DNA of 10,705 bases from CAZIRO01 sp964541595 (GTDB lineage Bacteria; Acidobacteriota; HRBIN11), in NCBI GenBank assembly GCA_964541595.1, contig CAZIRO010000103.1, forward strand, positions 1-10,705, read 5' to 3'. How positions within the stretch are numbered: the stretch's first letter is position 1; every line of letters starts with the position of its first letter. The notes under the pieces are model-generated. The model did no database searches. It was given only the letters and a program-made list of their open reading frames with translations, and had not been told where the DNA came from. Both the position numbers and the translations under genes were made by a program. Positions 6,209 through 10,705 of this stretch are shown here, piece after piece.

Positions 6209-6253
6209 GAATCTGCGGGAGTTCCGGCCGCAAACCCCTGGCTGGAGGGTGCC

Positions 6254-7654
6254 ATGGTACAGTGGAAGCCGGATCCGACCTTTTATCCATCGCCCCGGAT
6301 GGCCATGAAAGCGCCACCGGAGCGACTCGCATACGTGGCCACGATCAACCCCCAACCGGAAGACGGTCGCCCGGACGCCCTCGCTGTGGTCGACGTCGAT
6401 CCGCAGTCGCCCACCTATGGTCAAATCGTCGGTCGCACGGAAATGCGTTATCCCGGGGACGAGTTGCACCATTTCGGCTGGAATGCGTGCAGTTCAGCCC
6501 TGTGCCCGTACGCTCCGCATCCTCACGTGGAACGGCGATATCTCATTGTGCCCGGTCTCCGTTCCAGTCGCATTTACATCCTGGACACGAAGACCGATCC
6601 GCGGAATCCGCAGATCGTCAAGGTGATCGAACCCCAAGAAGTCCTGGAACGTGCGGGGTATTCACGACTGCACACGGTCCATTGCGGTCCGGACGGCATT
6701 TACATGAGTGCACTCGGCTCCGATCGGGACGGCGAAGGTCCCGGTGGAATCTTTCTGCTGGACCACGACACGTTTGAAGTACTCGGCCGCTGGGAGGTCG
6801 ACCGCGGACCGCAGTATCTGGCTTACGACTTCTGGTGGCATCTCGGACATGACGTGATGATCACGAGCGAGTGGGGCACACCCAAAATGATCGAAAACGG
6901 CGTGGATCTGGAGGCCCTGCTGAATAAACAGTACGGCCATCGCATCCACATCTGGGACCTGCGCCGCCGTCGTCACGTCCAGGCACTTGACCTCGGTGCG
7001 GACCACCAGATGGTCCTGGAAGTTCGACCGGCACATGATCCGACGAAAACGTACGGGTTCGTCGGCGTCGTGCTGTCGCTGCAAGACCTGTCCGCATCCG
7101 TATGGCTGTGGTACCGGGACAACGGCACGTGGCAGATTCGAAAGGTCATTGAGATCCCGGCAGAACCCGCCGATCCGGATCAACTGCCGCCGGCGTTAAA
7201 AGATTTCAAAGCCGTTCCGCCGCTTGTTACCGATATTGACCTCTCACTGGACGATCGGTTTCTGTACGTCTCCTGCTGGGGTACGGGAGAACTTCACCAG
7301 TACGATGTCAGTGACCCATTCCATCCGAAATTGACCGGCAAGATCCGCCTTGGCGGTATTGTGGCGCGTACACCGCATCCGGGTCGTCCGGACGTGCCGT
7401 TGAACGGTGGACCGCAGATGGTTGAAATCAGTCGGGACGGCCGTCGCGTGTATCTGACGAACTCGCTGTACATCCCGTGGGATCCGGTATTCTATCCGGA
7501 CGGCGTGCGCGGCTGGATGGTCAAACTGAACGCGGATCCGCAGGGTGGACTGCGCATTGATCCCGGATTCTTCGTCGAGTTCGGTGACTTCCGTCCGCAC
7601 CAGGTACGCCTTGAGGGCGGAGACGCTTCGTCGGATTCGTACTGTTATCCATGA
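6254..7654 (+). CDS. Selenium-binding protein 56 family / methanethiol oxidase-like protein
   Basis: About 466 residues, the usual family length. Characterised relatives (human SELENBP1, bacterial MtoX) oxidise methanethiol to formaldehyde, hydrogen peroxide and sulfide and are reported to be copper-dependent. Family hallmarks seen: DELHHFGWNACSSALC (about 69-84, with the His pair and the Cys of the reputed selenium site), LHTVHCGPDGIYMSALG, GGIFLLDHDTFEVLGRWE, FWWHLGHDVMITSEWGTP, TDIDLSLDDRFLYVSCWGTG, GGPQMVEISRDGRRVYLTNS, and the C-terminal GGDASSDSY. The frame is open upstream to 6011, but that part crosses the repeat and promoter. GGAGGG lies 4 nt before the ATG chosen here. No signal peptide is seen, so the protein is probably cytoplasmic, unlike the periplasmic MtoX. 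It overlaps the next gene by 4 bp. The exact substrate is uncertain. Confidence 0.92.
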   Translation: MVQWKPDPTFYPSPRMAMKAPPERLAYVATINPQPEDGRPDALAVVDVDPQSPTYGQIVGRTEMRYPGDELHHFGWNACSSALCPYAPHPHVERRYLIVPGLRSSRIYILDTKTDPRNPQIVKVIEPQEVLERAGYSRLHTVHCGPDGIYMSALGSDRDGEGPGGIFLLDHDTFEVLGRWEVDRGPQYLAYDFWWHLGHDVMITSEWGTPKMIENGVDLEALLNKQYGHRIHIWDLRRRRHVQALDLGADHQMVLEVRPAHDPTKTYGFVGVVLSLQDLSASVWLWYRDNGTWQIRKVIEIPAEPADPDQLPPALKDFKAVPPLVTDIDLSLDDRFLYVSCWGTGELHQYDVSDPFHPKLTGKIRLGGIVARTPHPGRPDVPLNGGPQMVEISRDGRRVYLTNSLYIPWDPVFYPDGVRGWMVKLNADPQGGLRIDPGFFVEFGDFRPHQVRLEGGDASSDSYCYP

Positions 7655-8277
7655 GCGGTTGGGGTTTCTGGCTGAGTCTCGGACTGCTCGGTGCGTATCA
7701 CGGGATCAACCCCGCGATGGGGTGGTTATTTGCCGTCGCACTCGGGTTTCAGGAACAACGCGCGCGTGCGGTCTGGTGGGCACTGTTTCCCATCGCGCTC
7801 GGACACGCGATCGCCATCGGCGGTGTGGTGCTGGCGGTACTGTTGCTGGAAGTGCAGATCCCCCTGCAAACATTGCGCTGGACCGGTGCGCTCATTCTGG
7901 CAACGTTCGGCACGTATCGGCTGATCCGGACCCGTCACCCCCGCTGGGTGGGGATGCGGGTCCGGTTTCATGACCTCGTGGTGTGGTCCGCGATCATGGC
8001 GACAGCCCACGGTGCGGGTTTGATGCTCATTCCCTGGCTGATTGGCCCGCATGTGCACCGTGCATCAGCGTACGCCGGGATCCACACCACGTCAGGCCAT
8101 ATGGGATTGGGTGTCGTTGCGGTCCATACACTCGGGTACTTCCTTACCATGGGGATCGTCGCGTGGGTGGTGTATACACGAGTCGGTGTGGCTGTTCTGC
8201 GACGGATGTGGATCAATTTCGATACCCTGTGGGCGCTCGTACTGATCGCCGCGGGTGTGGTGACGGTGATCCTGTAA
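7651..8277 (+). CDS. Polytopic membrane protein coupled to the SBP56 gene
   Basis: 208 residues with about six hydrophobic segments (near 5-30, 43-66, 74-92, 107-131, 146-172, 188-208). Several carry His or polar residues within the membrane: AYHGINPAMGW (15-25), LGHAIAIGG, MATAHGAGLMLIP and AVHTLGYFLTMG. The His-rich helices recall metal permeases, but I do not see the HxxxxDH signature of nickel/cobalt transporters and I do not assign a family. The ATG overlaps the stop of the SBP56 gene as ATGA, which implies translational coupling and a shared role. Possibilities are delivery or export of copper or of a sulfur product for the oxidase; this is inference from position and intramembrane histidines only. 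Confidence 0.85.
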   Translation: MSGWGFWLSLGLLGAYHGINPAMGWLFAVALGFQEQRARAVWWALFPIALGHAIAIGGVVLAVLLLEVQIPLQTLRWTGALILATFGTYRLIRTRHPRWVGMRVRFHDLVVWSAIMATAHGAGLMLIPWLIGPHVHRASAYAGIHTTSGHMGLGVVAVHTLGYFLTMGIVAWVVYTRVGVAVLRRMWINFDTLWALVLIAAGVVTVIL

Positions 8278-8293
8278 ACCCACCGGACACTCC

Positions 8294-8335
8294 AAGACCC
8301 GACATCTGCCGCCAGACGTCTGAGATCTGAAATCC
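8294..8335. repeat. Degenerate heptanucleotide stretch between convergent operons
   Basis: Nearly the whole 60-bp gap between the convergent membrane-protein and synthase genes can be read as six 7-bp units: AAGACCC, GACATCT, GCCGCCA, GACGTCT, GAGATCT, GAAATCC. Four resemble the GAGACCT family; the third and last fit poorly. It contains the palindromes CAGACGTCTG (8313-8322) and AGATCT. No arm sequence and no T-run terminator is present. Confidence 0.45.
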
Positions 8336-8337
8336 CG

Positions 8338-9573
8338 TTATCCGCCGGGAACGACCATCGGCTGTTGCAACGCGCGTTCCGTGTCCTCCTGCACGATGCG
8401 CACGATCCGCTGTAAAATACCCGGCAGTGCGGACTCCAGTCGCCGCCAGGTGGGTAACATCGGAGCACCCAGCGGATGCTGGCGGAACTCTTCCGCCGCC
8501 TGATCGATACACTGCGCAAACAGTTCGATCATCGACCGTTCCTCGTGCAGACTGTAATCGAGTTGACTCCATCGACTCAATGCCCCATAAACCGTGGACG
8601 CCATGCGTGCGTAGTCGACAAACGTCAGTTTGAGTGCGGGGAAAAAGTTCGGCGGCAACACGATGCCACGACTGGTCAATTCCACGAAGAACCCGCGTGC
8701 GATGTCCACCACCATCCGTGCGAGGCCGCCGGAAAACCCTTTCGTCTGCGTGACCTGATGTTTGTGGTCATACCGATGCGTGATCTCCACCTGACAGATG
8801 TGCTGTACATTGATGACCCGATAGGCCTCCGCGAGCATGCCGACTTCCAGACTCCAGTCCGAAGGGATCTGCATATCGAGCAAGATGCTCGCGAAGGTGA
8901 CGATCTCTCCGGACAGCGGATACCGGAAGTCGCCCATATAGTTCAGGAAATCGACCGGTCCGAGGATCTGTTTCAACGCCCGGACGAACGGAAAATAAAA
9001 CAGGCGGGTCACACGCCCGAAGAGCCGTTGGGCAAAACGCACGTAATACCCTTTGGCGAACTGGAACCCCAGCACAGCCACCGGATAGACGAGCCGGGCG
9101 ATAAACGACCGGTCATAGGTCAGGATATCCGCATCGTGAAAGGCCAGGATTGCGACTTTATCCTCACCGAGCGCGTATCCCAGTGCGGTCCACACGGCCC
9201 GACCTTTGCCCCGCTGCCCCAGCGGCAGAATGGCCCGGATGGCTTCCACGGCGGCCTGCATGCCGGGGCTATCGTTCCAGATCACGATCCCCCGCTCGCC
9301 GAGAATGTTGCGCACCACACGGCAGGCATACGTAAACTCACCGACATTCGCACGGTCCAGGCTGATGTATACGCGGCGGATATACGGCACATCGGCCAGG
9401 GTCTCCAGAATGTGTTGCATTGCCGGCTGCACGAAATCGCTGTACAGGGCCGGAATCAGGATCCCGATGGGTTTACGCCGTGCAGCCCGTTCGAGTTCCT
9501 GCTCCAGCACCAGCCAGGCATCCGGCTGCAGAATCGGCAATGTCGGCACGTAATTTTGAAAGATATCGGCCAT
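8338..9573 (-). CDS. gpgS: Glucosyl-3-phosphoglycerate synthase (GT81-like)
   Basis: 411 residues. The predicted reaction transfers glucose from a nucleotide sugar (UDP- or GDP-glucose) to 3-phosphoglycerate, giving glucosyl-3-phosphoglycerate in the cytoplasm. The N-terminus MADIFQNYV resembles the MAD-FQN start of this family. The GT-A fold shows ILIPALYSDF (38-47), GKGRAVWTALGY (122-133), the metal-binding DAD (147-149) in AFHDADILTYDR, FAKGYYVRFAQRLFGRVTRL and RYPLSGE (217-223). The His-rich ITHRYDHKHQ probably contains the extra metal ligand. The frame stays open further upstream, but AGGAG lies 7 nt before the ATG chosen. The phosphatase gene is 73 bp upstream on the same strand, supporting a glucosylglycerate operon. 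A mannosyl donor cannot be excluded from sequence alone. Confidence 0.85.
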   Translation of the reverse strand: MADIFQNYVPTLPILQPDAWLVLEQELERAARRKPIGILIPALYSDFVQPAMQHILETLADVPYIRRVYISLDRANVGEFTYACRVVRNILGERGIVIWNDSPGMQAAVEAIRAILPLGQRGKGRAVWTALGYALGEDKVAILAFHDADILTYDRSFIARLVYPVAVLGFQFAKGYYVRFAQRLFGRVTRLFYFPFVRALKQILGPVDFLNYMGDFRYPLSGEIVTFASILLDMQIPSDWSLEVGMLAEAYRVINVQHICQVEITHRYDHKHQVTQTKGFSGGLARMVVDIARGFFVELTSRGIVLPPNFFPALKLTFVDYARMASTVYGALSRWSQLDYSLHEERSMIELFAQCIDQAAEEFRQHPLGAPMLPTWRRLESALPGILQRIVRIVQEDTERALQQPMVVPGG

Positions 9574-9590
9574 ATCGGTTCTCCTATGCC

Positions 9591-9617
9591 GTATGCGAAT
9601 ACGCGATATGCGTATGG
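9591..9617. repeat. TATGCG/ATACGC palindromic repeat between the two glucosylglycerate genes
   Basis: The 73-bp spacer holds a low-complexity run built from GTATGCG, ATACGCG and ATGCGTATG. ATACGC (9599-9604) and GCGTAT (9610-9615) form a 6-bp stem with a 5-nt loop. It sits just upstream of the synthase Shine-Dalgarno and could modulate its expression or mark a processing site. It differs from the heptad family. Confidence 0.5.
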
Positions 9618-9646
9618 TAAATATTGGTATCGGGGTTGCACGTTCA

Positions 9647-10453
9647 TCAATGGACGGTGGATCGCCGATCGCGCAGAAGCGCTCGCATCCACGTGTTCCA
9701 CTCTTCGGGATCACGCACCCGATGGAACGTGACACCTTCGACGGCCATATACGTATCCGACGGTGCGTCACCCACTGCGTAGAAGGGAATATCCGGCCGA
9801 ACGTGTCTCCAGGCGTCAACCAGCGCCCGTACCGCCGTACCCTTATGGTAGGTCGCGATGATGCCCAGGAGTTTTCCCATGGAAAAGGACGCCCCCCGTT
9901 CCCGTGCGTACACATCGACCGTATCCGGGGATCCCCGGATGATCTGAAAGGGTTCGGGACCCCGCCGCTGATAGGCACGCCGGGCCGCTTCCGTCGAGAG
10001 ACCGCTCAACCGCACGAATTCATCGAGCGGAATTTCTCGCAGAAACCGCACGATCACCCCCCGTGCCTGCAGTTCCAGGCGCAAAATTTCCGGCGTGTAC
10101 GGCACGGTGTGCTCAAAGACGGTCCAATCCCCCAGTGTACTGCGACAGGTATACCCGTGCCGGGGCACAGTGCGCGCGATCACCGAATGCCAGGGCGCAC
10201 GCGCATGTACGGCGATGCCAAACCCGGTTTCGTACACGCCACAGGGCAGGATCCCGGGGTGATGCCACCAGTCGGTCAGTTCTGCATAGGTTTTGCTCGT
10301 AACGGGTACGATGCCTACACCCGCTGCGGTACAGTCCGCAAGCGTGCGCAGAGTTTCTTCCAGGGAAAATCCGGGTGCTGTCATCGTCCCGTCGATATCC
10401 GAGAACACCACGACACGTATCGCTGCAAAAGACAGCATTCGCTGACGTTGCAT
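9647..10453 (-). CDS. HAD-IIB phosphatase, probable glucosyl-3-phosphoglycerate phosphatase (MPGP-like)
   Basis: About 268 residues. It would remove the phosphate from glucosyl-3-phosphoglycerate to give glucosylglycerate. HAD motif I is FSDIDGT, with nucleophile Asp19 and acid/base Asp21. Motif II is PVTSKT (50-55), whose SKT resembles mannosyl-3-phosphoglycerate phosphatases. The motif III lysine is probably in MGKLLGI, and motif IV is AVGDAPSD. A cap domain lies between motifs II and III. Start choice: the frame is open to a GTG at 10565-10567, but that extension lacks a ribosome site and conserved features. The ATG at 10451-10453 follows AGGGGATC. Another ATG five codons later is possible. 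It is the first gene of a two-gene operon with gpgS. The partner supports the substrate; the family alone would allow the mannosyl compound. Confidence 0.85.
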   Translation of the reverse strand: MQRQRMLSFAAIRVVVFSDIDGTMTAPGFSLEETLRTLADCTAAGVGIVPVTSKTYAELTDWWHHPGILPCGVYETGFGIAVHARAPWHSVIARTVPRHGYTCRSTLGDWTVFEHTVPYTPEILRLELQARGVIVRFLREIPLDEFVRLSGLSTEAARRAYQRRGPEPFQIIRGSPDTVDVYARERGASFSMGKLLGIIATYHKGTAVRALVDAWRHVRPDIPFYAVGDAPSDTYMAVEGVTFHRVRDPEEWNTWMRALLRDRRSTVH

Positions 10454-10605
10454 GATCCCCTGGTCATGGTTGATGCATTGTGTATTCACGGTTGGCCGGT
10501 GAAGACGCGTCGGATCCCAAGTGACGGTACGACATTCGATGGACCGGAAGATCTGCTGATCGCTCACAGACGTGCAGACACGACCATCGATGCACCTCTG
10601 GACAG

Positions 10606-10638
10606 TGTTAATCTAACAGTCTGGATGCGGAAAAGCAA
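10606..10638 (-). promoter_or_regulatory. Predicted promoter and palindrome upstream of the glucosylglycerate operon
   Basis: On the minus strand TTGCTT (10633-10638) and TAGATT (10610-10615) are 17 bp apart, a modest match to housekeeping consensus. The -10 overlaps the perfect palindrome TGTTA-ATC-TAACA (10606-10618), a possible repressor site. The leader to the chosen ATG would be about 150 nt, with no recognised riboswitch. The arm of repeat copy 4 starts 16 bp upstream of the -35. Confidence 0.4.
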
Positions 10639-10654
10639 CATGGAGACCCCGGGA

Positions 10655-10705
10655 TCGGGACGGGCAATGGGACATGCGCACCACCGGATCCACCGGTGTG
10701 CCGGT
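10655..10705 (+). repeat. Interspersed intergenic element, copy 4 (left end, runs off the window)
   Basis: The left arm 10655-10674 (TCGGGACGGGCAATGGGACA) is followed by the block CACCGGTGTGCCGGT (10691-10705), identical to copy 1 at 178-192. The rest lies beyond the window. The copy is in the same orientation as copies 1 and 3. Confidence 0.8.

Noticed and set aside
6011..6253. 81-residue N-terminal extension of the SBP56 protein, possibly a signal peptide
   Set aside because: It runs through the repeat arm and promoter, lacks a signal-peptide profile, and the ATG at 6254 has a good GGAGGG site.
9574..9978. 135-residue N-terminal extension of the glycosyltransferase
   Set aside because: It overlaps the phosphatase gene in another frame, and the internal ATG matches the family N-terminus and has AGGAG.
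10454..10567. GTG-initiated 38-residue extension of the phosphatase
   Set aside because: No ribosome site and no family similarity before the beta-strand leading into the DxD motif; more likely untranslated leader.
10454..10603. Riboswitch in the leader of the glucosylglycerate operon
   Set aside because: I found no conserved riboswitch core or terminator/antiterminator pair by eye.

Overview
The window is bacterial chromosomal DNA from a fairly GC-rich organism (roughly 60% G+C by eye). Genes are tightly packed, Shine-Dalgarno sites are recognisable, and several -35/-10 promoters of the housekeeping type can be read. I cannot assign a phylum. A GT81-type glucosyl-3-phosphoglycerate synthase paired with a HAD phosphatase suggests the cell makes glucosylglycerate, a compatible solute. 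A 10-N run inside carA shows the sequence is a scaffolded assembly.

Layout, left to right. (1) A tRNA-Leu(CAA) gene on the minus strand, cut by the window edge. (2) A two-gene toxin-antitoxin operon on the minus strand: an excisionase-type helix-turn-helix protein followed by a PemK/MazF toxin, with 9-bp iterons in its promoter. (3) carA-carB on the plus strand, the two subunits of carbamoyl-phosphate synthetase, feeding pyrimidine and arginine synthesis. (4) A plus-strand operon of a selenium-binding protein 56 / methanethiol oxidase family protein and a six-helix membrane protein whose start overlaps it by 4 bp. (5) A minus-strand operon, convergent with the last, of a predicted glucosyl-3-phosphoglycerate phosphatase (upstream) and synthase (downstream), which together would make glucosylglycerate.

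The most unusual content is between the genes. Four copies of one non-coding interspersed element occupy four of the larger gaps (142-310, 1129-1248, 5775-6161, 10655-end). A full copy has a 20-bp terminal inverted repeat (consensus TCGGGACAGGMAATGGGACA), an internal array of a 7-bp unit (AGGTCTC and variants), and a hairpin beside the right arm. In four cases an arm ends 16-18 bp upstream of a predicted -35 box (tRNA-Leu, the toxin-antitoxin operon, the SBP56 operon, the glucosylglycerate operon). In a fifth case the heptad array abuts the carA promoter. Two copies in opposite orientation bracket the toxin-antitoxin operon. No element protein and no target-site duplication is visible, so whether these are regulatory modules, insulators or non-autonomous mobile repeats is open.
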